Of a DNA stretch of 42,526 bases, positions 1-7,577 are shown in pieces (the first letter of the stretch is position 1; every line of letters starts with the position of its first letter). The translations under genes were made by a program, and so were the position numbers. The notes under the pieces are model-generated. The model saw only the letters and a list, made by a program, of their open reading frames with translations. It was not told the origin of the DNA and made no database searches. Source of the DNA: Sphingorhabdus sp. EL138 (GTDB lineage: Bacteria; Pseudomonadota; Alphaproteobacteria; Sphingomonadales; Sphingomonadaceae); NCBI RefSeq assembly GCF_945882965.1, contig NZ_CAMCWY010000022.1, forward strand, positions 1 to 42,526, in the 5' to 3' direction.

Positions 1-477
1 GCTGTAAACGGCTTTGCGCTTGGCGGTGGATGTGAGCTTGCGATGATGGCGGATTTTATCATCGCGGGCGACAATGCCAAATTTGGTCAGCCTGAAATCA
101 AGCTGGCCGTCACCCCCGGCATGGGCGGGTCACAACGCCTGACCCGCGCAATTGGCAAGGCCAAGGCAATGGAAATGTGCCTGACAGGCCGGATGATGGA
201 TGCGGCCGAGGCCGAGCGTTCTGGCTTGGTCGCAAAAGTCGTTCCTGCAGCCGAGCTTGTTGAAGAAGCCATAAAGACCGCCACGGCAATCGCCGCGATG
301 GCCCCCTTGGCTGCAATCGCCTGCAAGGAAATGGTCAACGCTGCGTTTGAAACGACGTTGCAGCAAGGCGTACTGTTTGAACGGCGCTTGTTTCATGGCC
401 TATTTGGTACGGAAGATCAGAAAGAAGGCATGGCGGCGTTCGTTGAAAAACGGCCGGGTAATTGGACGGGGAAGTAA
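1..477 (+). CDS. Enoyl-CoA hydratase (crotonase family), 5' end missing
   Basis: The reading frame is open from base 1, so the gene begins before the window; the last 158 residues are present. It belongs to the crotonase superfamily, which hydrates trans-2-enoyl-CoA during fatty-acid beta-oxidation in the cytoplasm. The visible part starts in the oxyanion-hole/active-site stretch ([15 protein letters not shown]) and continues into [16 protein letters not shown]. The two glutamates in GGGCEL and FGQPEI sit where the catalytic pair of mitochondrial and bacterial short-chain enoyl-CoA hydratases lies. The C-terminus ([14 protein letters not shown]) also matches that subgroup. Both glutamates argue for a true hydratase rather than an isomerase or hydrolase. 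The gene is followed by a GC-rich hairpin at 483-511. Confidence 0.93.
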   Translation, partial: AVNGFALGGGCELAMMADFIIAGDNAKFGQPEIKLAVTPGMGGSQRLTRAIGKAKAMEMCLTGRMMDAAEAERSGLVAKVVPAAELVEEAIKTATAIAAMAPLAAIACKEMVNAAFETTLQQGVLFERRLFHGLFGTEDQKEGMAAFVEKRPGNWTGK

Positions 478-482
478 TGTTA

Positions 483-511
483 TCCTCCCCATCTTTAGTC
501 GATGGGGAGGA
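483..511. repeat. GC-rich inverted repeat after the enoyl-CoA hydratase gene
   Basis: An 11-bp perfect stem (TCCTCCCCATC / GATGGGGAGGA) encloses a 7-nt loop. It lies between the stop codons of two convergent genes. No long T tract follows, so it is either a weak bidirectional terminator or a dispersed palindrome. A closely similar palindrome occurs at 40070-40096. Confidence 0.7.
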
Positions 512-516
512 TTTAC

Positions 517-906
517 TCAATTAGCGGCTACTTTCTCCACCATTTGAAACTTGCCGAGGCCGCAGCCTGCGCCTTCAGAAAGCTGCCCGCCTTGACTATG
601 CAAAACGCGGACGATGTCGACGCTGCACAATTGGTTGAGCGACGTTCGATAGGAAAAGCGTTCTTCAAACTTCAATCCGGGGCAGCTTTGGGACAGGGTG
701 TTGCGATAGGTTTTGCCGCCGGCCATGCGGAAATCGATATTGCGGTTATCGATGACTTTCGTTGACCGTATTTGCGATATCGTGACGCAATTTTTAGGTT
801 CGCCCACCGCGCGAACGGGTGTGGGTGCGTTCTTGCTTGAAATCGCGACGGAACCGCCGCCTGACAGCAATGCAATCGCAGGAATGATCAACAGCATTTT
901 ACGCAT
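517..906 (-). CDS. Small secreted protein resembling DUF6491
   Basis: The 129-residue protein has an N-terminal hydrophobic signal-like segment (MLLIIPAIALLSGGG). The mature part carries four cysteines (CVTI, SCPGL, LCSVD, GCGLG), probably disulfide-bonded in the periplasm. The pattern CVTISQIRSTKVID ... YRNTLSQSCPGL ... FSYRTS ... LCSVD ... GCGLGKF resembles small sphingomonad proteins grouped as DUF6491, which have no known function. The start is ATG at 906, because an AGGAG sequence stands seven bases upstream; an in-frame TTG one codon earlier is less likely. It may be transcribed alone: nth lies just upstream on the same strand with a 15-bp gap, so read-through from dapB-nth is also possible. 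Confidence 0.75.
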   Translation of the reverse strand: MRKMLLIIPAIALLSGGGSVAISSKNAPTPVRAVGEPKNCVTISQIRSTKVIDNRNIDFRMAGGKTYRNTLSQSCPGLKFEERFSYRTSLNQLCSVDIVRVLHSQGGQLSEGAGCGLGKFQMVEKVAAN

Positions 907-921
907 CAAAATTCTCCTACA

Positions 922-1608
922 TTACGACTCGGGCTTAACCTCTTCTACCTGAACTTTAGCTGACTTTATCTTCGGCGCAGGGGTTTTGGGTTTGAAGCGG
1001 CACAGGTCCGCTACGGGACAGCGCCAACATTCGGGCGTGCGTGCCTTGCAGATGTAGCGGCCATGCAAGATCAACCAATGATGCGCGCCAATGCGGAACG
1101 GCTTTGGCGTGCTTTTCTCCAGCGCTTTTTCGACCGCGACCACAGTTTTTCCCGGCGCGATGCCTGTGCGATTACCGACGCGGAAGATATGGGTATCGAC
1201 GGCGAAGGTTTCTGCGCCGAACGCGGTGTTCATCACCACATTGGCGGTCTTGCGGCCAACGCCCGGTAAAGCCTCCAACGCATCACGGTCGGCGGGCACT
1301 TCGCCTGCATGATCGCGCACAAGGATTTCCGACAAAGCGATGACGTTCTTTGCCTTGTTATTGTACAGCCCAATGGTCTTGATATGCGATTTCAAACCCT
1401 CCAGCCCAAGCGCAACCATCTGTGCCGGAATCTTGACCTCTTCGAACAAAGCCTTTGTTGCCTTGTTCACCCCCACATCGGTCGATTGCGCCGAACAGGT
1501 TACGGCAACAAGCAACTGATACGCATTGCCATAAGCCAGCTCGGTTTCCGGATCAGGATTGGCCTCCGCCAGGCGTCGGTAAAATTCGAATATGTCTGAT
1601 TTTTTCAA
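922..1608 (-). CDS. nth: Endonuclease III (DNA glycosylase/AP lyase)
   Basis: This 228-residue enzyme removes oxidised pyrimidines from DNA and nicks the abasic site in base-excision repair. The helix-hairpin-helix (LEALPGVGRKTANVV, about 111-125) contains the catalytic lysine K120, and D138 in AVDTHIFRVGNRTG is the conserved aspartate. Four cysteines at 187, 194, 197 and 203 follow the C-x6-C-x2-C-x5-C spacing of the [4Fe-4S] cluster. The start is TTG at 1608, which matches the N-terminus of the E. coli enzyme. This TTG overlaps the dapB stop as TTGA, implying translational coupling. Compared with E. coli Nth there is a lysine-rich C-terminal extension of roughly 20 residues. Confidence 0.96.
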   Translation of the reverse strand: MKKSDIFEFYRRLAEANPDPETELAYGNAYQLLVAVTCSAQSTDVGVNKATKALFEEVKIPAQMVALGLEGLKSHIKTIGLYNNKAKNVIALSEILVRDHAGEVPADRDALEALPGVGRKTANVVMNTAFGAETFAVDTHIFRVGNRTGIAPGKTVVAVEKALEKSTPKPFRIGAHHWLILHGRYICKARTPECWRCPVADLCRFKPKTPAPKIKSAKVQVEEVKPES

Positions 1609-2330
1609 AGGCCAAGGACCTCTTGCATATTATACCGGCCCGCCTTTTGTTGCATGAGCCATTCGGCAGCTTTCACCGCGCCGCTAGCGAATATCGCCCG
1701 ATTTTCGGCGCGATGGACAAGCTCAATGCGTTCATTGTCGGACGCAAAGATGACGCTGTGGTCGCCCGCCACGCTGCCGCCGCGTAAGGATGCAAAGCCG
1801 ATATGGCCGGCCTTGCGTGCGCCCGTAATCCCGTCGCGGCCCCGTTCACTATGGTCTTTCAAATTGACCGCGCGGCCCTTTGCCGCCGCCTCGCCCAGCA
1901 GAAGGGCTGTACCCGATGGCGCGTCCACCTTGTGCCTGTGGTGCATTTCGAGGATTTCGATATCCCAGCCCTCACCCAACTGCCGCGCGGCTTGTTCCAC
2001 CAAGGCGGCGAGCATGTTCACGCCCAATGAGGTATTGCCCGTCTGCAAGATGGGAATGTCGCGCGCGGCATCGTCGATGAGGAAATGGTGGCGCTCTTCC
2101 AAACCCGTCGTGCCAATGACGATGGGTTTGCCCGCTGCCACACACGCGTCGAGACTGGCCTCAAGGGCGTGCGGGCTCGAAAAATCGACGAGAACGTCGA
2201 ATGCAGTGATTAGCGCCGCAAGATCGCCATCCTTATCAACGCCGCCTGCATGTTCATGGCCATCTGCGACAATCGCATCGACCAAAGCCTGACCCATGCG
2301 GCCTGCGCTGCCAATAATTCCAATTTTCAT
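1605..2330 (-). CDS. dapB: 4-hydroxy-tetrahydrodipicolinate reductase
   Basis: DapB catalyses the NAD(P)H-dependent reduction in the diaminopimelate branch of lysine and peptidoglycan-precursor synthesis. The 241-residue protein has an N-terminal Rossmann loop (GIIGSAGRMGQ, 4-14). It also has the family signature EMHHRHKVDAPSGTA (about 128-142), with H130/H131 and K134 in the catalytic region and PSGTA binding substrate. It is shorter than the E. coli enzyme, as in many alphaproteobacteria. It starts at ATG 2330, diverges from the sirtuin gene across 81 bp, and its stop overlaps the nth start by 4 bp. It is probably the first gene of a dapB-nth transcript. Confidence 0.96.
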   Translation of the reverse strand: MKIGIIGSAGRMGQALVDAIVADGHEHAGGVDKDGDLAALITAFDVLVDFSSPHALEASLDACVAAGKPIVIGTTGLEERHHFLIDDAARDIPILQTGNTSLGVNMLAALVEQAARQLGEGWDIEILEMHHRHKVDAPSGTALLLGEAAAKGRAVNLKDHSERGRDGITGARKAGHIGFASLRGGSVAGDHSVIFASDNERIELVHRAENRAIFASGAVKAAEWLMQQKAGRYNMQEVLGL

Positions 2331-2411
2331 ATTTCTTGCCCTGACCTATTGTTCGGGTCTTACTATATTAGGCCACTGAAACAAGTTTTGGGTGAAGATG
2401 AAGGAAAGCAT

Positions 2412-3119
2412 GTGGGGCAAGGCATCAAAAATATCGTCATCCTGACGGGCTCAGGCGTGAGCGCCGAAAGCGGGATTGATACCTTCCGCAGCGCAGGCGG
2501 GTTGTGGGAGCAGCATAAGTTGGAGGATGTGGCCACGCCCGAGGCCTTTGCCCGCGATCCCGACCTTGTGCTGCGCTTTTACGATATGCGTCGCGCGCAT
2601 ATTCAGCAAGTGGAACCAAACGCCGCGCATTATGCGCTCGCGCGGCTGGATGCGGGCTGGTCAGGCAATCTGCTTCTGGTGACGCAAAATGTCGATGATC
2701 TGCACGAACGGGCAGGGGCACAGCGCCTGTTGCATATGCATGGTGAACATTTGAACGCTTGGTGCAACGCGTGCGATGCACGCCATCTGTGGCGCGGGAC
2801 GTTGATTGACCGGCCAGCCTGCCCAGCTTGCGGCGTGGCGGGGCAGTTGCGGCCGGACATCGTCTGGTTTGGGGAAATGCCGTATCGGATGGATGAAATT
2901 TACCATGCGCTGGACCAAGCGGATTTGTTCGTCAGCATTGGTACCTCCGGCGCAGTCTATCCCGCTGCTGGCCTTGTGCGTGAGGCGCGGCAAAAGGGCA
3001 TCAAAACCTTGGAACTGAACCTTGAACCATCGCATGGCACATTATGGTTTGAAGAATCGCGGCATGGCCCGGCGACGGAAGTGGTCCCTGCTTGGGTGGA
3101 GGAAATATTAGGCGGGTAA
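2412..3119 (+). CDS. cobB: NAD-dependent protein deacylase, CobB-type sirtuin
   Basis: This 235-residue sirtuin removes acyl groups from lysines using NAD+. It shows the NAD-binding GSGVSAESGIDTFR (13-26), TQNVDDLHER (91-100), catalytic H110 in HMHGE, four zinc cysteines (118, 121, 137, 140), and a C-terminus close to E. coli CobB (GEMPYRMDEIYHAL, SIGTSGAVYPAAG). Y57 and R60 match the Tyr-x-x-Arg pair that lets class III sirtuins bind succinyl/malonyl-lysine, so desuccinylation is predicted besides deacetylation. The start chosen is GTG 2412, preceded at a good distance by AAGGA (2401-2405). The upstream frame is open but would run into the dapB gene. The 3' end overlaps the convergent E1-like gene by 12 bp. 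Confidence 0.93.
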   Translation: MGQGIKNIVILTGSGVSAESGIDTFRSAGGLWEQHKLEDVATPEAFARDPDLVLRFYDMRRAHIQQVEPNAAHYALARLDAGWSGNLLLVTQNVDDLHERAGAQRLLHMHGEHLNAWCNACDARHLWRGTLIDRPACPACGVAGQLRPDIVWFGEMPYRMDEIYHALDQADLFVSIGTSGAVYPAAGLVREARQKGIKTLELNLEPSHGTLWFEESRHGPATEVVPAWVEEILGG

Positions 3120-3872
3120 GTTGCCACAGCTCCGGCACCCTGCGTCTTTGGGCAGGCGGATTGACCGCATCGCTGGGGCGATGCCGTCGAACAAATGCAG
3201 TCTGCCCTTCTGGGCCTCTCCAAAGCCTGTCAGCGCACGAATGGCCTCCATAGCAGCAAAGGATCCCATGAGGCCGCACATCGCGCCCAGAACGCCCTGT
3301 GTGGCGCAGTCGTCGCAATCATCGGGGTCATGGGCGTCGCCGACAAAGCAGCGATAGCAAGGCGCGTCGGCTTGCCATCCGGTAAAGGTGCCGATCTGCC
3401 CATGAAACTGCCCAATCGCGGCGCTGACCAAAGGCACTTTAGCGGCAAGGCACAGATCGTTGACGATCAAACGCGTGGTGAAATTATCGCAACCGTCGAT
3501 GACGACATCGACGCCATTGAGAATGTCTGCTGAGGTGGAGCGGTCAATACGCTGCTTAAGGCCACGAAATGTCACATCCGGGTTCAACCGCGCGACGGCG
3601 GCGCCAGCGGCATCGACCTTTGCTGTGCGAATGTCGCTTTCGCTATAAAGAATTTGCCGTTGAAGGTTGGACAAGGACACAACATCATCATCAACCACGC
3701 TGATCGTCGCGACACCCGCCGCCGCCAGATATTGCATGGCGGGGCAACCAATGCCGCCCGCACCGATCAGCAGCACATGACTCGACAGCAATTTGGACTG
3801 ACCCGCACCGCCAATATCGCGCAGCACAATATGCCGGGCGTAACGGTCAAGCTGTTGGTCGTTGAGCGTCAT
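3108..3872 (-). CDS. ThiF/MoeB/HesA-family adenylyltransferase (E1-like)
   Basis: The 254-residue protein belongs to the E1-like family that adenylates the C-terminus of small sulfur-carrier proteins (MoaD or ThiS). It carries the ATP-binding loop [13 protein letters not shown] (37-49), the [13 protein letters not shown] segment (61-73), conserved K85, and D129 in CDNFTTR. The zinc site is formed by CxxC pairs at 172/175 and 246/249. There is no C-terminal rhodanese domain, so it is the short MoeB/ThiF type. The sequence does not decide between molybdopterin and thiamine pathways. Its ATG overlaps the dut stop (ATGA), placing it last in a coaBC-dut-E1 operon. Confidence 0.9.
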   Translation of the reverse strand: MTLNDQQLDRYARHIVLRDIGGAGQSKLLSSHVLLIGAGGIGCPAMQYLAAAGVATISVVDDDVVSLSNLQRQILYSESDIRTAKVDAAGAAVARLNPDVTFRGLKQRIDRSTSADILNGVDVVIDGCDNFTTRLIVNDLCLAAKVPLVSAAIGQFHGQIGTFTGWQADAPCYRCFVGDAHDPDDCDDCATQGVLGAMCGLMGSFAAMEAIRALTGFGEAQKGRLHLFDGIAPAMRSIRLPKDAGCRSCGNLPA

Positions 3873-4318
3873 ACGCCAGTGGAACCAAAGCCTCCGGTGC
3901 CCCGCTCTGTATCGTCAAGGGCGTCGACTTCGCATAATATGCCGTGCGTGACCGGTGCCACAACAATCTGCGCGATCCGGTCGCCCGTGTTGATCACGAA
4001 ATCTTCGTCACCCAAATTTGCGAGAATGACCTTCACTTCGCCGCGATAATCGCTGTCGATGGTGCCGGGGGTGTTGAGGCAGGTAATGCCATGTTTCAGT
4101 GCAAGACCGGAGCGCGGACGCACTTGAACTTCATAGCCATCGGGAATGGCAAAGGCGAAACCGGTTGCAACGGCGTGGCGTTTGCCGGGACGCAAGGTCA
4201 GGCTTTCGGCGGCGCAAATATCCATGCCCGCAGCGCCCATGGTCGCATATGCGGGCAGCGGCAGGCCAGTTCCATGGTCCAATCGCTTGACGCGGATATC
4301 AACCTTTTGCGAGTGCAT
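3869..4318 (-). CDS. dut: Deoxyuridine 5'-triphosphate nucleotidohydrolase (dUTPase)
   Basis: Dut hydrolyses dUTP to dUMP and pyrophosphate, keeping uracil out of DNA and feeding dTMP synthesis. All five motifs of the trimeric family are visible in 149 residues: [10 protein letters not shown] (27-36), [11 protein letters not shown] (67-77), [10 protein letters not shown] (85-94, with catalytic D90), GDRIAQIVV (112-120) and the C-terminal [10 protein letters not shown] lid (139-148). The ATG at 4318 lies inside the last codons of coaBC, a 20-bp overlap, and the dut stop overlaps the next gene by 4 bp. The coaBC-dut pairing is common in alphaproteobacteria and other bacteria. Confidence 0.97.
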   Translation of the reverse strand: MHSQKVDIRVKRLDHGTGLPLPAYATMGAAGMDICAAESLTLRPGKRHAVATGFAFAIPDGYEVQVRPRSGLALKHGITCLNTPGTIDSDYRGEVKVILANLGDEDFVINTGDRIAQIVVAPVTHGILCEVDALDDTERGTGGFGSTGV

Positions 4319-5567
4319 CGGCTACCTTCTCCATCAATTTACGGGCAATCACGTCCTTGGCGCTCTCGGGCCAGCTATCGACGCCATCTTTGGTAACGAT
4401 ATGAAAGGCGTTGTTTGCGCCGCCCATCACATCGCCAGACACGTCATTGGCGACGATCCAGTCGCACCCCTTTTTGGCGAGCTTTGTCTGCGCATGTTCG
4501 ACAATCTTCTCCGTCTCTGCCGCAAAACCAATTAGCAGCCTTGGGCGATGTGCATGCGTGGCGAGGCTGGCGAGGATATCGGGATTTTCGGTTAAGTTCA
4601 GCGCGGGGATATTGCCGCCGTCTTTCTTGATTTTTTGTTCAGGCGCTTGCACCGCGCGCCAATCGGCGACGGCGGCCACCATGATGGCGGCGTCTACGGG
4701 TAAGGCTTTTTCCACCGCCGCCTGCATGTCGATGGCGGTTTCAACATCTATCCGGGCGACGCCGGGCGGGGTCGCCAAATGAACGGGACCAGCAATGAGC
4801 GTGACCTCAGCGCCCAAGGCGGCAGCCGCTGCCGCAATGGCAAAACCCTGACGTCCAGAAGAACGATTGGCGATGTAGCGAACAGGGTCAATCGCCTCAT
4901 GCGTTGGGCCAGCGGTTACCAATATGCGTTGACCGGACAAGGGACAATGCGCCAGCTCCGCCGAAAGCGCAGCGCCGCCGGGGACCGTCGTTGGTGAACG
5001 ACCCGATGTCAGCATTATATCGAAATCATGCCCCAACATCGCGCAAATCCGCTCGGCAATGGCAGGTGGCTCCGGCAAGCGTCCGGGGCCAAATTCGCCG
5101 CATGCCATCGCGCCCTCGTCCGGAGCCATGATGTGGACGCCATCGGCGCGTAATTGCGCCAAATTCCGCTGCGTTGCCGGATGGTTCCACATGCGGACGT
5201 TCATCGCGGGAACGGCAAGCACTGGCTTATCGGTCGCCAGCAAGATGGTCGTCGCCAGGTCGTCGGATATGCCGGCCGCCATCTTGGCTAAGATGTTGGC
5301 GGTGGCGGGGCAGATGACTACCAAGTCGGCCTGACGGCTCAACTGGATATGCCCAATTTCGCTTTCTTCCTTCAGGTCGAACATATGACCATATACTTGG
5401 TCTTCAGTCATTACCGACATCGACAAGGGCGTCACGAACTCAGTTGCGCTTTGCGTCATGACCGCGCGCACGGATAGGCCTTGGCGCTTAAGCAAGCGGA
5501 CAAGTTCAAGCGACTTATACGCCGCAATGCCGCCAGTGACGATCAGGAGGATGCGTTTTTCGTTCAT
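4299..5567 (-). CDS. coaBC: Bifunctional phosphopantothenoylcysteine decarboxylase/synthetase
   Basis: This enzyme performs two consecutive steps of coenzyme A synthesis: joining cysteine to 4'-phosphopantothenate (CoaB), then decarboxylating the product (CoaC). The N-terminal flavoprotein half shows GGIAAYKS, the active-site histidine in [16 protein letters not shown], and [13 protein letters not shown] with the clamp cysteine. The C-terminal half shows [24 protein letters not shown] and AAVADWR, typical of the synthetase. ATG 5567 (422 residues) is chosen because [13 protein letters not shown] fits the family start; a TTG three codons upstream is possible. The gene begins immediately after the ccdB remnant, so its promoter may lie inside or beyond that insertion. 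Confidence 0.96.
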   Translation of the reverse strand: MNEKRILLIVTGGIAAYKSLELVRLLKRQGLSVRAVMTQSATEFVTPLSMSVMTEDQVYGHMFDLKEESEIGHIQLSRQADLVVICPATANILAKMAAGISDDLATTILLATDKPVLAVPAMNVRMWNHPATQRNLAQLRADGVHIMAPDEGAMACGEFGPGRLPEPPAIAERICAMLGHDFDIMLTSGRSPTTVPGGAALSAELAHCPLSGQRILVTAGPTHEAIDPVRYIANRSSGRQGFAIAAAAAALGAEVTLIAGPVHLATPPGVARIDVETAIDMQAAVEKALPVDAAIMVAAVADWRAVQAPEQKIKKDGGNIPALNLTENPDILASLATHAHRPRLLIGFAAETEKIVEHAQTKLAKKGCDWIVANDVSGDVMGGANNAFHIVTKDGVDSWPESAKDVIARKLMEKVADALAKG

Positions 5568-5572
5568 GCGCT

Positions 5573-5734
5573 TCAATACCCGCTGAATAGTTTATCGACT
5601 GCGGAGGTGATGACTAAATCTTCCTGCGCCAGAGAGCCAATTTTTACGCCAAGCCTATCAAGCGGAATGGCGAAAATCAGATGTGTCGTCATAATATAAT
5701 GTTCGTCATTAATCACAAATTCGGGATGCAATCG
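5573..5734 (-). pseudogene. ccdB toxin remnant (C-terminal half only)
   Basis: Directly after ccdA, in another frame, a short open stretch reads RLHPEFVINDEHYIMTT, then IFAIPLDRLGVKIGSLAQ, and ends AVDKLFSGY. By memory of E. coli CcdB this matches residues about 50-101 (LYPVVHIGDESWRMMTT ... ending WGI). The first half of the toxin (about 49 residues) is missing. A TGA in this frame lies just upstream, still inside ccdA coding sequence. Internal GTG (5716) or TTG (5731) codons could give a peptide of about 47-52 residues, but without the N-terminal sheet it should not fold as the DNA-gyrase poison. The stop lies 5 bp before the coaBC ATG. Confidence 0.8.
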
Positions 5735-5976
5735 CGATACTCATCATATGGCATTCCGTTTTCGGCGATCCATTTGTTCCAGCTTTCAATAGCTTGGCGG
5801 TTTTCGCGTTTCCACTCTTCGCCCAAGGCTTTGCGCACCTGTTCCTGCAGCCCGGTTTCGCAGGCTTGCGATACGTTGATGCCAAGCCGCTTGGCCTCGT
5901 CAACCATATCGGATGGCAAGCTTATATTTGTCGGACGCCGAGGCGCGGTAAACTGCGAAGGTTTATTCATGCGCAC
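5713..5976 (-). CDS. ccdA: CcdA-type antitoxin, solitary
   Basis: The protein (85-87 residues; ATG 5970 or GTG 5976) has the CcdA plan. An N-terminal DNA-binding ribbon-helix-helix (TNISLPSDMVDEAKRLGINVSQACETGL) is followed by a helical, charged toxin-neutralising tail (QEQVRKALGEEWKRENRQAIESW, WIAENGMPYDEYR). Antitoxins of this family bind CcdB and repress their own operon. Here the toxin is truncated. The last five codons plus stop (CIPNL-TGA) are ccdB DNA read out of frame, so the deletion also replaced the original C-terminus. A palindromic operator candidate lies immediately upstream (5970-5992). The gene sits between ubiB and coaBC, which are neighbours in many relatives, so it looks inserted. 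Confidence 0.88.
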   Translation of the reverse strand: MRMNKPSQFTAPRRPTNISLPSDMVDEAKRLGINVSQACETGLQEQVRKALGEEWKRENRQAIESWNKWIAENGMPYDEYRDCIPNL

Positions 5977-5992
5977 ACTTTATGCGCATAAA
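5970..5992 (-). promoter_or_regulatory. Predicted CcdA autoregulatory operator
   Basis: Two TGCGCA palindromes lie 13 bp apart (5970-5975 and 5983-5988). The outer one is embedded in the perfect 14-bp palindrome TTTATGCGCATAAA (5979-5992). They cover and immediately precede the ccdA start in the 45-bp gap after ubiB. Ribbon-helix-helix antitoxins bind such paired short palindromes, so an operator role is inferred from position and symmetry. Confidence 0.55.
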
Positions 5993-6021
5993 AGCAAAGG
6001 TCAAGCTGGCGAGAGCTTGGT

Positions 6022-7566
6022 TCAACCCCAAAGCCACATGCCAGCAGCGCCCAAGGCACCAGCCAATGCTGCGACCAGCAGATAGCGTCCAGTGTTACTG
6101 CTGCCCTTACGCTCCCAAATAAGCTGCACGGGTGGCAAGGGTGGTGGTTCGGGCGCGCCGCCCTTGCGTGGGAGCTGTTCATCCAAACGGCGGATGAGGT
6201 CGGGGATCATCTTCAGCGTATCGGCTTGTTTGCGCAGGCCGTCGGCCAACATTGCCTCAGGCCCCAACTCACCGCGAATCCAGTCGCCGACATATGGCGC
6301 GGCAACATTCCACATGTTAATGCTTGGGTTCAATGAGGTCGCAATGCCTTCGACCATCACCATCGTTTTTTGCAGCAACAACAGATGCGGCTGCGTCTGC
6401 ATGTCGAAATCACGCGTGATCGCAAAAAGGCTGTCGAGCATTTGCCCGACCGACAATTCGCTAACGGGTTTGCCGCGCGTTGGCTCACCAACTGCGCGCA
6501 GCGCAGTCGCGAATTCGTCGACATTGTGATAGCTTGGCACATATTGCGCCTCGAAATGGATTTCGGCGACGCGCTTATAATTGCCGGTTGTCAGGCCATA
6601 GAGAATTTCCGCCAGCCAGAAACGCGCCTGCCGGTTGATCCGACCCATGATGCCAAAATCGATGGCGACAATTGTGCCGTCGGCGCGGACGAACAAATTG
6701 CCCTGATGCATATCGGCATGAAAAAAGCCTTCCGAAATCGCTTGCCGCAAAAATGTGAGCACAAGCTTTTCGGCCAGTTTACTTAGGTCATGGCCCGCCG
6801 CCTTGAGCGCATCAATGTCGGAAATTTTTACGCCGTCGACCCATTCCAGAGTCAGCACGCGGCCTGACGTCCGGTCCCAGTCGATGCTCGGGATCGTGTA
6901 ACCCTCCACCGCGACCATCGCATCTTTAAGTTCGGATGCGCTTGCTGCCTCGCGCCGCAAATCGAGTTCGCGCAAGGTCCAGCGTTTCAGATTGGCGATA
7001 ACCAGCTGCGGGCGCAACCGCGCCGCTTCGCCGCCAAGGGCCTCCAAATGCGCGGCCGCCCATTCATAGGTTTCAATGTCGCGGGCAAACTGTTCGCGAA
7101 TACCGGGGCGAAGCACCTTGATAGCGACATCCTTGCCCTCGCGCGTGCGGGCACGGTGCACCTGCGCGATGGAGGCGGCACCGATAGGCACTGGGTCTAT
7201 ATATTCAAACAATATGGACGCTGGCTTATTCAGGCTGTTGTCAATCTGCGCATAGACCTGGTCAAATGGCGCCGGCGGTAACTGGTCCTGAAGCATCAGT
7301 AGATTATGCACGGCCTCTTCGCCGATGATATCAGGCCGGGTCGCGAGCGTTTGCCCAAGCTTAATCGCTGCGGGACCAATGGCGCGAAATGCGCCTGCAT
7401 AATCCGGCACCTTTGGCTGGATCGTGCCAAAGCGCGCGATGCGGCACAGGCGCTTGACTTGTGCAGGCGTGTTACGATCAGCCTCAATGGCGCGAAGAGC
7501 ACCGTGGCGCGCAAGAATGCGGCCCCATTTGAGCAAACGAATGATGTGGGTAACGGGACGAGTCAT
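6022..7566 (-). CDS. ubiB: UbiB, atypical protein kinase-like ATPase for ubiquinone synthesis
   Basis: The 514-residue UbiB/ADCK/ABC1 protein is needed for ubiquinone biosynthesis, probably as an ATPase that helps handle lipid intermediates rather than as a protein kinase. Family marks are the KLGQ motif (69-72), the alanine-rich loop IGAASIAQVHRA (128-139) replacing the kinase glycine loop, the ATP lysine K150, HADMHQGN (283-290), and the metal-binding DFG (303-305). One hydrophobic segment at the C-terminus (about 493-514) should anchor it to the inner membrane. It starts 11 bp after ubiE, so the two are almost certainly co-transcribed. Confidence 0.96.
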   Translation of the reverse strand: MTRPVTHIIRLLKWGRILARHGALRAIEADRNTPAQVKRLCRIARFGTIQPKVPDYAGAFRAIGPAAIKLGQTLATRPDIIGEEAVHNLLMLQDQLPPAPFDQVYAQIDNSLNKPASILFEYIDPVPIGAASIAQVHRARTREGKDVAIKVLRPGIREQFARDIETYEWAAAHLEALGGEAARLRPQLVIANLKRWTLRELDLRREAASASELKDAMVAVEGYTIPSIDWDRTSGRVLTLEWVDGVKISDIDALKAAGHDLSKLAEKLVLTFLRQAISEGFFHADMHQGNLFVRADGTIVAIDFGIMGRINRQARFWLAEILYGLTTGNYKRVAEIHFEAQYVPSYHNVDEFATALRAVGEPTRGKPVSELSVGQMLDSLFAITRDFDMQTQPHLLLLQKTMVMVEGIATSLNPSINMWNVAAPYVGDWIRGELGPEAMLADGLRKQADTLKMIPDLIRRLDEQLPRKGGAPEPPPLPPVQLIWERKGSSNTGRYLLVAALAGALGAAGMWLWG

Positions 7567-7577
7567 CGGGTGCGGGG

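Noticed and set aside
1654-2292. A 212-codon plus-strand frame opposite dapB
   Set aside because: A complementary shadow of dapB without signal or domain; dapB motifs are unambiguous.
2250-2411. An upstream start for the sirtuin gene
   Set aside because: It would overlap the dapB start region; AAGGA at 2401-2405 points to GTG 2412, where the conserved domain begins.
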